NCBI RefSeq assembly: GCF_000149955.1
Contig: NC_030988.1
Location: 2,194,109-2,258,108 of the forward strand
Reading direction: 5' to 3'
DNA: 64,000 nt
From: Fusarium oxysporum f. sp. lycopersici 4287
Lineage: Eukaryota > Ascomycota > Sordariomycetes > Hypocreales > Nectriaceae
Of the stretch, positions 31,569 through 41,934 are shown in pieces (position 1 is the stretch's first letter; each line of letters starts with the position of its first letter). The position numbers were made by a program, and so were the translations under genes. The notes under the pieces are model-generated. The model made no database searches, was not told the DNA's origin, and was given only the letters and a program-made list of their open reading frames with translations.

Positions 31569-32291
31569 TGTGAAGAGACTTTGAGTTAAATGTTTCTTAA
31601 AAACCCAAGGTGAGAGACGTTAGTCGTACGTTCCGGCAGCAATTTATCTAGTTTGAAATTATGCTATTAGGTAGTCACTGGAGCGCCTTAATTCGCCGCA
31701 TTCGCGCTATACATAGTTTGTGCTGTAAAGCACATTTGTGGATACGTGACGAAAGTATCCTTGGATAGAGGTGAGTTTACGGTCGTCGCGAAGCCAATAG
31801 CTATCTCGGTGGCCTGAGGCACAGCAGCCAGCTACCAACCAAACATGGAGTGGATAGTTGGAAGGATCGTTTGTTCGGCTATGCATTTGTAAGCCTTGTG
31901 TCTTGCCGATAGCAGCTAAAGCATTAGCGTTAGGCGCATAGCAAAATTGCGTCACTCGAGGACACGGAAATCCTGATTTCAGTTCTTGGCATTTGTTTTG
32001 GGCTTGAGCTGCACCCTGCAACAGGAACTGGGTTTGGATTCAAAATCAAGAATTCTATTTAATATTACTCTTATAATTGTCATGCAGATATTTAAGTAGT
32101 GGTGGTATTATTCAAAATGACTGGACGATTAATCTCACGAGGCCAGTGGCTGCGCTAAGTTATTTCCCTGCTGCTCCAAGAGTGTCCCACCTTGGTCAGG
32201 AAGATGGAACAAACCCCAGTCTAACCCTCTTACCGCCTTGCCCAGACTAGGTACCAATACTCTGATAGGTTGGCTAAGCGGGGTTGGCTTC
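31569..32291. other. Intergenic stretch with one unassigned minus-strand frame
   Basis: A minus frame at 31707-32021 (CQELKSGFPCPRVTQFCYAP) has four cysteines in its first half but no family I recognise, and its start is unclear. Nothing else is evident. Confidence 0.3.
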
Positions 32292-32522
32292 TGTTAGATT
32301 GGCGGCTGGGAATTGTCAGATACGCGAGTAGGGTTAATATCCAATTAAAATAGGGTTAATTTTCACACTTGAGGATCAATCTAGTCCCCAGGAGCTTCTG
32401 TCTCTGTTCTTCTTTTTCTGTTCTTCTTCTCTTACGTGTTTTCCCCGCTACCCGGTATTGATATATCCGGGGACCCACAAAATACATGTTTCTTTTATCG
32501 AGGCACTATCACTAACCCAACA
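32292..32522 (+). repeat. LTR-like repeat, copy 2
   Basis: It starts TGTTAGATTGGCGGCTGG and ends CACTAACCCAACA. It aligns with 22437-22652, including CCCCGCTACCCGGTATTG, and has an extra TTCTT-type duplication near 32410. It lacks the inverted 22 bp end of copy 1. No flanking duplication is obvious. Confidence 0.72.
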
Positions 32523-33163
32523 GGAATGGGCTCCACTTCTCTTATTGCAATATTATTCTTGTATCCAAAGAGGGGTTTCACCCCTCTTTGGCAGACTGAT
32601 CAAAGAATCAAGTCGACGATCAATAACATCACAACATTCTGGTCCACACTTGGATACACTCACTCCATTGTATTCGTGCGTATCTAACCGCTTCTGGTTC
32701 TTCCCAAGCTTTAAAGCGCGGCGCATCTAGCAAGAAAAGGGCATGGTCTGGTGAAGGTAGGACTTAGCCCAGCTAGCCAAGCATATGAACCCCACCCTAT
32801 CCAAGGCAGCTCATTCATTGGCCGGTACATATAGCCCTCCAAACGATCGTTCATCTACTTCCTAAATTAAGTATAATAGGCCGCTGTGTGAATATCACGG
32901 CCTCACTAAAACATTGACATGAGATCTATTCCAAGTTTCCATACTACCAGATCAGCGTCACTTCATTTCAGTTACTGGAAAACCGGTGAAGATGCTGCGT
33001 CATTCTCCTCCCGCCAAGGATAGTTCAACGGCTGCTTGAGCTAGGCTGTGCATAGCCACTGAGTTCAGAAATGAAGCTTAAAGAGCTTGCGATTTCCCCT
33101 ACATTTTGACATAGTCTCTCCAGAGCCATTTCTTCTACATCAAACCTTTACAACAATCTTATC
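32523..33163. other. Upstream region of the secreted peptidase gene
   Basis: It contains a palindrome (AAGAGGGGTTTCACCCCTCTTT, about 32569-32590) and no credible frame. It presumably holds the promoter of the gene at 33164, but I cannot name an element with confidence. Confidence 0.4.
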
Positions 33164-35014
33164 ATGCTTCGACTCACTGCAATAAGCTTTCTCCTTCTTA
33201 TACCACTAAGCCTAGCAATCGTGCTACCACGCAACGACAATGTCGATGGCCTGGACTGGAAGCCGTGCGACCTGCCCTTCCCCAAGTCGCGCCAAGAGCA
33301 GATCAAAGAAGCCATCGACTGCGCGACAATCAAAGTTCCCCTCGACTACACGAATCCAAAGTCCGGCGGAGAGATTGATCTCCAGCTGATCAAGGTTAAT
33401 GCAACCAGGCAGCCTGCTAGGGCTAGTGTTATCTTTAACCCCGGTGGTCCTGGGTCTTCTGGTATTGAAGAGGTCGCAGTTCTTGGTCCTATGTATCGAG
33501 AGTAAGTTGCTTAAGCACTTTATTGTGCTACATAATTCTAATGTCTGTAGTATTCTAGGTGGCAGCTTCAACGTTATTGGCTTTGATGCACGGTAGGTTC
33601 TAGTCGTCTTCAGCAAGCAACAGTAAGCTCATAAAGATCCAGAGGCACAGGACGTACGATCCCCTTCTCCTGCGCAGTCAGAAACAAGACCGCCGACTCA
33701 GACTCGGGCAGCCTGTCCCGGCGCAACCCCTATTCACAATTACCTAACCCTCAGGTTGATGCCTACAATATTCTCAAACATCAGACTTGGCACGGTGCCA
33801 AAGAGTACTTTAAGGGTTGCTATGAGAACCATAAAGACACCGGCCGCTTTTATGGAACCACCTTTGTTGCTAAAGATCTGCTCGCCATCGTCGATGCCTT
33901 AAAAGAGGATGGTCTCCTACGATTCTGGGGCCGCTCGTATAGCACCATTCTCGGACAGACCTTTGCAGCCATGTTCCCTGAACGCATTGGTCATTTGCTC
34001 CTGGATTCTGTCGTCGAGCCTGATGGATACTACCGCGGTAATTGGGCTAGTGCTACACGCGATACGGAATCTGCACTGTTCCACTTTTTCGAGCAGTGTA
34101 TTGACGCTGATGTAGAAGTTTGCCCGCTGGCTAACTTCACCGGCACTAAAACCACGGCCGAGAGCCTGATGAGCCAACTTTCCGATGTTCTTCAGAAGCT
34201 TAAGGATGATCCTATCATGGTGCCAAAAGAGCTCCAGGCCCCGCGGGTCTTCTGGTTTAGCCCTGGAAAGTGGGATCTATCACTCTTCATTAAAAGTGTG
34301 ATCCAAGCCAATTTGTATAGCCCCGCCAAGTTCTTACGTCTCAGCTCGATACTTGGCCCGGTACTTGTTGGGAACTTTAGCAGCCTGATTGGACCTGAAG
34401 CTATCGAAATCCAAGCTCAAGCCGCCAAAGAGGCACCAGAGAAGCAGAAAGAGGATGGATTACCATGGAACCTAGGTGTCGACGCTTTCCACGCAATCGC
34501 ATGTTCCGATTCCAAGTATAGAGCAGAGAAACCCGAAGATATGTACTCACTGCTTCAGGCTCAGGTGGCACAGGGCTCTTTCGCGGATTCTATCAGCGGC
34601 AAGTTCTGGCCTTGTGCGCAGTGGCCTTTCACCGCGGCCGAAACATACGGTGGCAGCTTTGACCAAATTAATACTAAGAACCCCATTCTTCTTGTGAATG
34701 GCAAATGGGATCCTGTCACGCCTCTGAGTGGTGCTTGGGACGTATCTTCGCGCTTCGGTGAAAGCAGACTTCTGGTCCACGAGGGTGCCGGCGTAAGTTG
34801 AAACTCCCTCCCTTCCTGCTCTCAAACTAACACCATATAGCATGGGTTCCAGAATGGAGTATCCAAGTGCACGAACGAAGTTGTGCAGAGGTATTTTGAA
34901 AAGGATGAGCTTCCGAAGCTCGGCATGGTTTGCAAAGCCGATAGGAATGCTTTTGAACAGGCCGTTGGCGATGCCAATGCAAAGGTCTTTCGGGCAATGC
35001 ATGGTGGAGAATGA
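33164..35014 (+). CDS. Secreted TAP-type serine peptidase (alpha/beta hydrolase)
   Basis: Four exons: 33164-33501, 33551-33592, 33643-34792 and 34841-35014. The introns of 49, 50 and 48 bp splice in frame and give 567 residues, typical for the family. A signal peptide (MLRLTAISFLLLIPLSLA) indicates secretion. Domain landmarks are VPLDYTNPKSGGEIDLQL, the oxyanion region NPGGPGSSG, FNVIGFDARGTGRT, nucleophile motif GRSYSTILGQTFAAMFP (Ser about 224), NGKWDPVTPL (Asp about 483) and GAGHGF (His about 511). The nucleophile elbow is usually GQSYG; here the last glycine is serine, a mild departure that may keep activity. Relatives remove tripeptides or single residues from peptide N-termini. All exons are open, so the gene looks functional. 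Confidence 0.93.
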
Positions 35015-35173
35015 GATTCCTATAAAAGGTTTGAAGCAGTCGGAAATATAACTATATTTTAATATATTAGGACGTTCAGTATCTTCGCTTGATGTGGTTA
35101 TAGTAAGTTGGCTGGCTAGGCGGTAAAATAATGATATCCTAGCAGGTTACGATATCGACGATTTATGTGGAGT

Positions 35174-35330
35174 TGTTGAACAGGCAATAGGTGTTACGTG
35201 CAAGCTGGGGTACTTTAAGATTACATCCAAAAAGGTAAAACCTTGAAGGGGCAGAATAAAAACAGAACACGACATGAATGTACCAATCTGGATCAATGGA
35301 CTGAATACACGCAATGTCTGACAGGAGTCT
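35174..35330 (+). repeat. Dispersed ~150 bp repeat, copy 2
   Basis: It matches 14128-14278 in the same orientation, sharing ACGTGCAAGC, TACTTTAAGATTACA, GGTAAAACCT and TGAATACACGCAAT. It lies just downstream of the peptidase gene and is non-coding. Confidence 0.7.
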
Positions 35331-35409
35331 CACCTCTAGTAAAATTGTAACAAGACAATAGGGCATATGATGCCAGGATATATACCTAATATTGGAATTT
35401 GTTTTACTT

Positions 35410-35712
35410 AGGAAGATGCTAGAAGAGAATATGAAACGCTATTACTTAAAGAGCAGCAAGCCCTGCCTCATTTGCGCATAGATACTATAGAGATTATTTC
35501 TTTAGATCCATTATTATAGTCTATTCTCCATCGGTCCTCTTATCCTTCATACTTGCCGGCACGTCAGGTCCCTTAATAAATCCTCGAGTAAGAATACTTA
35601 AAGAGCGCAGAGGTCAATCAGCAGTACTTCCAGAGCTTGAACAGATTCATGATCGTTGGCTGAGTAAAGCACATTTACAGCTCAATGACCTTGAGAAGGA
35701 TGTCGAAGATTA
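35410..35712 (+). pseudogene. Unidentified coding remnant
   Basis: Two short stretches look like protein code in shifting frames: REYETLLLKEQQALPHLRID, and after stops RILKERRGQSAVLP with ELEQIHDRWLSKAHLQ and a stop. Residue composition suggests a helical protein end. I cannot assign a family. Confidence 0.35.
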
Positions 35713-35747
35713 GATGATTCTGTGAGTTCCTTTTCAATTAGGTCGTA

Positions 35748-37612
35748 ACGTATATGATAAGCGAGTGCACCAACCAAGCGAGTGCACCAAAAATCTCCCA
35801 ATCTCTCCTCTTCACATCTAATTAACTACTCCTCAACCATTAAATATGCCACAATCAAATAATGAAGCTAACATGCTTCTCGCTCTTCGAGCCCTTCAAA
35901 ATGACCCGAAACTGGGTCTCCGACCCGCCGCAAGGTTGTACCAGGTGGATTATTATGCCCTTCGTCGCCGACAGAAAGGCATCCAGTCTCGACGCGATAC
36001 CATTCCTAACTCACGCAGATTATCTGATCTAGAAGAGCAGATCATTGTTCAGTTCATTCTTGACCTGGATTCACGAGGATTTCCCCCCGCGACTGCGTGG
36101 TGTTGAAGAAATGGCCAACCGACTGCTCGCCGACCGCGACGCGTCACCTGTTGGCAAGCGCTGGGCTTCCAACTTCGTCAGGCGACAACTAGACCTCAAG
36201 GCGCGTTCTTTTCGTAAATACGATTATCAGAGGGCCAAATGCGAAGATCCAACTATTATCCGCGATTGGTTTAGGCTCGTGGAGAATACAATCGCGAAAT
36301 ATGGTATCAGCCTCGCTGATATCTATAACTTTGACGAGACCGGCTTTATGATGGGCGTTATTGCAAGCGGAATGGTTATCACAGGCGTAGAAAAACGTGG
36401 AAAGGTGAATTCAGTGCAGCCTGGAAACCGAGAGTGGGTTACAGTGATTCAGGCGATCAATGCGGAAGGCTGGGCCATCGCGCCGTTTATCGTCGTTGCG
36501 GGCCAATATCACCTCGCCAGCTGGTACCAAGAAAGCAATCTCCCCGGGGATTGGGCTATTGCGACAACTCAAAATGGCTGGACCGATAATGAGACTGGTC
36601 TTGAGTGGCTCAAGCACTTTGATCAATGCACAAAAACCCGATCAACTGGTCGCTATCGTCTTCTAATCCTCGATGGACACGAAAGTCACCACTCGGTTGA
36701 CTTTGAAAAATATTGCGAAGAGAACCACATCATTACGCTATGTATGCCGCCTCATTCATCTCATCTACTTCAACCTCTTGATGTCGGGTGCTTTGGGCCG
36801 CTCAAAAGGGCATATGGTCGAGAAATAGAGCATCTGATTAGGTGCTCTCTAACCCATGTTCCAAAGACGGACTTCTTTCCGGCATTTTATGCCGCCCACC
36901 AAGCCGCTATAACTGAAAGTAATATCGGGGGGGGGGCTTAGAGGGTCCGGGCTTGTTCCTTTAGACCCGGAAAGTGTTATATCGAAGCTTGATGTGCAGC
37001 TACGAACTCCAACGCCAATCGAGGAGGAGGCTAGCCTTCCCGACCTTTGGGTGCCCAAGACGGCAAAGACTGTCCTCGAGGCCACTTCTCAGTCTGAATA
37101 CCTTGAAAGACGAATCAGAAGGCACCAGTACAGCTCTCCAGCATCTATTGTTAACGCGCTCAAGTCATCTTCTAAGGGAACGAAGGCGATAATGCATCAG
37201 ATAGCATTATTAGAGTGTGAGAATCAGATCCTTCGACAGGCAAATGAGACTCTTAGCAAAAGGCGCAGAGCAAAAAAAAAAAGCCGCCTACGTAATGGAG
37301 GAAAGATGACTGTAGGTGAGGGTATGGATGTAATTGATCAGAAAGACGTTGATACGCAGATGGTGGCCGAATTATCGAGAAGTGGTGGTAGGGGAAGGAC
37401 AGAGCTGGCGAGAGAAAGGCGCTGTAGAACCTGTGGAAAGACTGGACATAATACAAGAACAAGTCAGATAGCTGTACGAATATCTGAAGAAGAGTATAGA
37501 GATTAGTTTCAATTACTTAGATGCTTTGCTGTGATTTTAAGCTCTATTCTGTCTTGATAGTGGGAATTTCTGGTGCACTCGCTTGGTTGGTGCACTCGCT
37601 TATTATATACGT
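35748..37612 (+). mobile_element. Pogo/Fot1-like transposon D
   Basis: Left end ACGTATATGAT followed by AAGCGAGTGCACCAACC and AAGCGAGTGCACCA; the right end is its inverted form. TA flanks both sides (35746-35747 and 37613-37614). At 1865 bp it is almost the size of transposon A, but the terminal units carry CACCA where A has CTCCA. Confidence 0.92.
35846..37506 (+). pseudogene. Pogo/Fot1-like DDE transposase with two homopolymer frameshifts
   Basis: ATG 35846 starts MPQSNNEANMLLALRALQN. The frame shifts once at a run of C near 36078 (GGATTT then six C) and again at a run of ten G near 36930, and is otherwise open to 37506. Motifs are YNFDETGFMMG, LLILDGHESHH, HLLQPLDVGCFGPLKRAYG, KRRRAKKKSR and knuckle CRTCGKTGHNTRTS, in which the last cysteine of the CCHC knuckle is serine. 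Compared with the intact relatives, each frameshift is one base in a homopolymer. It could be real decay or a base-calling error; the altered knuckle argues for some decay. Confidence 0.88.
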
Positions 37613-37635
37613 TAGATGTAATGTTGAGAAATGTT

Positions 37636-37664
37636 TATCCCGCACGCTTATCATGTACGTTACT
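37636..37664 (-). repeat. Orphan right terminus of another pogo-like element
   Basis: The sequence CGCACGCTTATCATGTACGT followed by TA is a typical right end (reversed: ACGTACATGATAAGCGTGCG). It lies 24 bp beyond transposon D and belongs to the single-unit terminus type. No matching left end was found nearby, so it is a leftover of an older insertion. Confidence 0.65.
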
Positions 37665-37954
37665 CTATAAGTTATATATATACGTATATTGAAGCTGTAG
37701 ATATGAGTTTATTGGTTACCTTCTCACGATCAACGATAGTCTACCTCTTGCAAGACCATAGATCGCGCTTTGAAGAGCAGCCTTTTTTTTTTTTCCATAT
37801 TTTATATTATTATATATGCTTAATGTCGTGGACTAATTGCTCTTAAAACCATCTGATAGTCCCGAATAAAATCAAATTCCTTCTAAGACCATACGATTAC
37901 GATAATAAGATTTTCATGCTGTACCCTTACTATAAATCGCTCGCCTTATGTCCG

Positions 37955-38434
37955 TCATGATACGTGATAGCCATCTCTTCTCTTTTTCAGTATAACCTCA
38001 ATCTTTCCTTCCAACTCAAGGATTCGATTTCTTGCCATATCCAATATTTGTCCTCTGCTTAGAACCTGGCCAAGATTGGCTGCGATATCCCTGTCAGCAA
38101 GGCTCCGTGCCTGTGCCGCTGGCAGAACTTCGAGGAGCCTTTCAAACTGCGCCTTGAGTCGGGCACGGTAATGTTTCTCGACAAAGTTATGGCTTTTTCG
38201 GGCGTGTTCTTGATTGCTGGGAGCTGCGCTACAACGTTTTCGGTTCTTTGATTTGCGCGATGCTGATCGAAGTTGACGTTGAAGTTGAACGTCGGGAACA
38301 TGAAGTGAAATATTCTTGCTAAGGGGTTGTTGATTCGATGGGTTGCTCGCCTCCTCAGGACGAGTCAAAGGCCCATTCGGCTCTCTCCTCGGAGGCTCTG
38401 TGTCAGCCTCGTGGCAGATATAGTGAAGGTTCAT
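37955..38434 (-). CDS. bHLH domain transcription factor
   Basis: The ATG at 38434 gives 159 residues; a TTG at 38551 opens the same frame, so an upstream exon is possible. The C-terminal half is a basic helix-loop-helix: basic region KSHNFVEKHYRARLKAQFER, loop containing ARSLADRD, and second helix LSRGQILDMARNRILELE. Histidine, glutamate and arginine of the basic region (H..VEK.YR.R) are those that read E-box or sterol-type sites. The N-terminus is polar and disordered. The protein is short, so it may be a compact regulator or a truncated copy. Its target genes are not apparent from the neighbourhood. Confidence 0.75.
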   Translation of the reverse strand: MNLHYICHEADTEPPRREPNGPLTRPEEASNPSNQQPLSKNISLHVPDVQLQRQLRSASRKSKNRKRCSAAPSNQEHARKSHNFVEKHYRARLKAQFERLLEVLPAAQARSLADRDIAANLGQVLSRGQILDMARNRILELEGKIEVILKKRRDGYHVS

Positions 38435-40045
38435 CTCAAGACTTGGTTGGCAGGCCACAGAGCAATGGGCTTGCAATAAATCAGAAAGTCCGGATGACCC
38501 GAATGTGTTGATAAAATTATAAGAAGCCACATACTTATGGACACAAGCCAAATATACAAAGTGCCGTAATCTCTACATAAAGTGGTATCAACTTGAGCGT
38601 ATCGTCGGGTGACAACAACTAACAAAACAAGTTGACCAATAAAAAACGCGCGAGATCCATGTGGCGTTATCCCTGGCGAATTGCAAGGGTGGCGTCCAGT
38701 AAAACTGCTCGGAGGGAGGTCCGATAGCTAGTCAATTTGAAAAAGCACGTCATGATCACGACGAACACCCCAGCTTCCTTGTATTTTGCGCTTGAAAGAA
38801 GATACTGTATAGTGAAGAGAGAGGTCAAGAAAGGGTTTCTGGAATATGTTGAAGTCGCACTCTCCCACTCGCAAACCTGTCTTGTAGACAGACTATAGAC
38901 TGCTGTTAGTCAACTCCTGATGGCGGGTGATTTCACAAGTTGAAAAGAATAACCACGCAAAGAGGCTGAACAAGAGACTAAACTAGAAAATTAGCATATC
39001 TCGATCCCCTTGGAACCGCCTGCAGACAATGTTTCCGATAGTAGTCGGCCTGCCTCTACTGCCTCATGATACCCAGCGAACATGACCCGATCATTTTCAG
39101 CAGAGCCTGTTGAGCCCAAGCCAAAGGGTGTGTTATGCTTTTCCTTCATTGACTGTTAGTATTGCTTCATTTGTCCCGCGTCGTCGAGTGTCATCTTTGC
39201 TTGTGATCGTGATGGCCCACCATCAAGTACATCTTGCGAACGAAAACGCCTCACCTGCACTCGAGGAACTATTTGCAAGTTCTAGGTACTTGACAAACAA
39301 TTCCTGGATGGATGCTAAGCTACTGACCTGGCCCGTGAGTACGCTCTACATAATCACCCACCATGCGGGGACCTATTCCTCTATACAACTCTCAAAGGCT
39401 GTAAGGAATGTATATATAATTCGGTTCTTAACGTATACGCATAAAGAAGCCGGGTAAGGAATGGGAATTGCACAGGGAAGGAGGAACATACCGATGACAG
39501 AATTACAGCAAAAACATGTTGCAAAGGAATCTGTCGGTTGCGTGATGTTATGTGTGTCTTTGCATGCCACACCAACCAAGATTCTTTGCACCAGAATAGG
39601 GAATAGTCAAACAACCCTGAATTACGGCTGCCAGCAGTCAATGACTCATCATAACACTGGCACTTTAAAGTTTTAGCTGAGGAACAGTCCAGACCCGTTA
39701 TCAGAACATGCTGACTTCTGTCCTAAACTTTAATTCCACTCCTCTCGCTAATCTGTCAAGTACAATTCTGTAGCGATTATTGCCGTCTGCCATATCGATA
39801 ATGTACAGACTCCTCCTCTGCTTCGTAGGAACCCCGGGGACATGTGGCCACCATGAGACACTGTTGCGTAATGATGATATCAGATGCAGAAATTAACCAG
39901 TTGCCTCGTAAGTATATACACCACAGTTCTCCTTGCACTTCGTCTTAATCTGAGCAGCAAACTCATTTAGCTGTACCTACCACATAACGGTTGCAAACTG
40001 AAGTGACCTACATCATCTTCTCAATCACTCCTGCTACATTCCAAA
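38435..40045. other. 1.6 kb intergenic stretch, nothing recognised
   Basis: A plus-strand frame at 39110-39457 has no known motif and overlaps minus-strand frames of equal quality. No transposon ends or RNA genes were seen. Confidence 0.45.
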
Positions 40046-40877
40046 ATGGTAGGAACTGGTGTTGCACATAAAGTTATTTCCATTCTTCTCCGTCTTGGCG
40101 AGCTTGCCTCCGCTATAATCGTCCTAGGAATTCTCTCGCGCTTCTGTTACCTTATCAGCATCGCGGAGGTGTATGCCGATGGACGGATCATCTATGGCAT
40201 CGTTGTTGCGTGCCTTGGTATCATCTACTCCTTCATTTTCTGTCCGCCATTTAAGAATATGTTCTTGGGATTTCCCTTTGACTTTGTAATGTTTGTGATG
40301 TGGCTCGTGGCATACTGCCTGCTTCAGACTGTATGGCTCCCCTCTTCCATTTTCATATCACCGCATAACTAAGACCATATACTAATCATGCGCAATGTTC
40401 GTTTTATTTTATAGAGAACTGGTGGTCACGCTTGCTCTGTAGGTTGGTATTACGACTATTGGGGCTACTATTGGGGTCGTTTCTGGCGAGTCGGGCCCAT
40501 TGGGACAGTTACCATCAACGGGGCGGGTTGCGGGTCGTGGAAGACGGTCCTGGCCTTTTCATTTATCGCATGGTTCCTCCATCTTCTGAGTGGGATCCTT
40601 GTGGGTCATTTCCATGAATTCGTTCCTGTTTTTAAACACTCGGAAAACCTAACGCAACAATCTCTAGGGGGTATACGTCTTCCGTACTTATATTAGGATC
40701 GATGAGACAAAGCGCGAAATCAGGCGTCAGGCTGAAAAACTTACCAAGTAAGTACTCTTGAAACGTGGTGGCATTTGGACGGTAGACTAATGGTTCCTGC
40801 ACTAAAGGGGTGATTCTCGAGCGCACGGCTACAACCAGAGAGCTGAAGAGGAGAATGGCGCGACGAACAATGTCTAG
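40046..40877 (+). CDS. MARVEL-type four-helix membrane protein
   Basis: Four exons: 40046-40330, 40415-40600, 40668-40747 and 40808-40877. All introns have GT-AG ends, and the last has a textbook GTAAGT donor and GACTAAT branch. They give 206 residues. Four hydrophobic segments are visible: ISILLRLGELASAIIVLGIL, IIYGIVVACLGIIYSFIF, FDFVMFVMWLVAYCLLQT, and VLAFSFIAWFLHLLSGIL. Between the third and fourth is a cysteine- and tyrosine-rich loop (HACSVGWYYDYWGYYWG) that recurs in fungal membrane-associating-domain proteins. The short tail (EEENGATNNV) is cytosolic. Such proteins sit in the plasma or organelle membrane; their exact role is unknown. The gene appears intact. Confidence 0.82.
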
Positions 40878-41176
40878 ATTATGATGCCTACTACTTCGGT
40901 CTAGCCTGGGTGAGAGCGCGCGGATGAATTCGCCCACAAGAAGAGCAACAACCTGCAACATCCAAGTTTGTTTTGTGTTTGGCGGATAATACCATAACCA
41001 GATCATAGTCAAAACTTTGAAAAGAGTAGAGAGTACAGCAGGTTGAATCAATAGCGTAGTATACTGAGGTGGCTCCGACATAGGAAGATCATAAGCTCGA
41101 GAGCCATCGTGACAACATATATGATTCTTTTTAATCTCTGATTAATCAAGTAAAACATACAGCAACATGACATTGA

Positions 41177-41893
41177 CTACCAGGTAACTCCTACCGCCAC
41201 CACAACGGGTGCTGAGTGCCCTACGCCACTGACAATGATTTGCTCCGGCTCGTATGTACCCGGAATTGTTGAGTTTGTCGCACCATTCCAATAGGACCTC
41301 GAGAAGCAGTCTACGCGTTTGGATAGTGTCTTCGTACCTGTGCGTACCAAGCTGCGTGCCAACACCGCGCAGCCTACGCAGGCGGGCCAGTCTGAGTCCA
41401 CCGTGACATTGCCCATGGTTGCGATGTTTGTAGCCGTTGCTAACAATGTAGTTCCGCTCAGTATCACTGTATTTGAGGTCAAAGATTGCGAAGTTGGACC
41501 CATATATATACAGCGCATGGGGTTGGTAAACAATCATTGGTCCTGAGTTATTGGAGTGTGTGTTGCAACCGAAGAAGGTCGGACGCTTGTTGAGACCGAG
41601 ATTAATATACGTATTCTGACCAGGGATTTTCGGGGATTTGCTATTCTGTGTTGAGGCGCCCTCCTTGGAACCCTGATACGTTGCAACGACGGCTGTGCCG
41701 TCCGGCCAGTGAGTCGTAGTGTCAGCGGAGCCGTCAACAGTACTGAAGACATCTATTTGACGTTCAGCTAAGGGCAGTGGATGCAAGGGAATGTTTTGCA
41801 AGTCGTCACTACTATCGGCGAGCGTAAGAATTGTAATTTTTGCATTTGAGCTGTTCCCGGGGTTGTATTTATAGATGGGAATGGGCCATTCGG
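41177..41893 (-). pseudogene. Lysophospholipase (phospholipase B) C-terminal fragment
   Basis: Minus-strand frame reads NTEWPIPIYKYNPGNSS, NIPLHPL, FSTVDGSADTTTHWPDG, YINLGLNKRPTFFGC and YSDTERNYIVSNGY, then after one extra A in a short A-run (near 41436) continues as ATMGNVTVDSDWPACVGC and YEPEQI. These are the C-terminal landmarks of secreted fungal phospholipase B, including the catalytic-region aspartate block. The N-terminal two thirds with the GxSGG nucleophile is absent, cut off by an LTR at 41894. The break plus frameshift make it non-functional. Confidence 0.88.
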
Positions 41894-41934
41894 TGTTGTT
41901 TATATTGCGCAGGGGAACTGAATGAATATATATA

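Noticed and set aside
40632..41081. 149-codon minus-strand frame with hydrophobic stretches
   Set aside because: It lies opposite the last exons of the MARVEL-type gene, whose four exons and splice sites fit perfectly. No family motif was seen in the minus frame.
41893..41912. 20 bp identity between a phospholipase gene and an LTR as gene capture
   Set aside because: The identity is simply the LTR edge; the LTR continues beyond it on the far side of transposon E.
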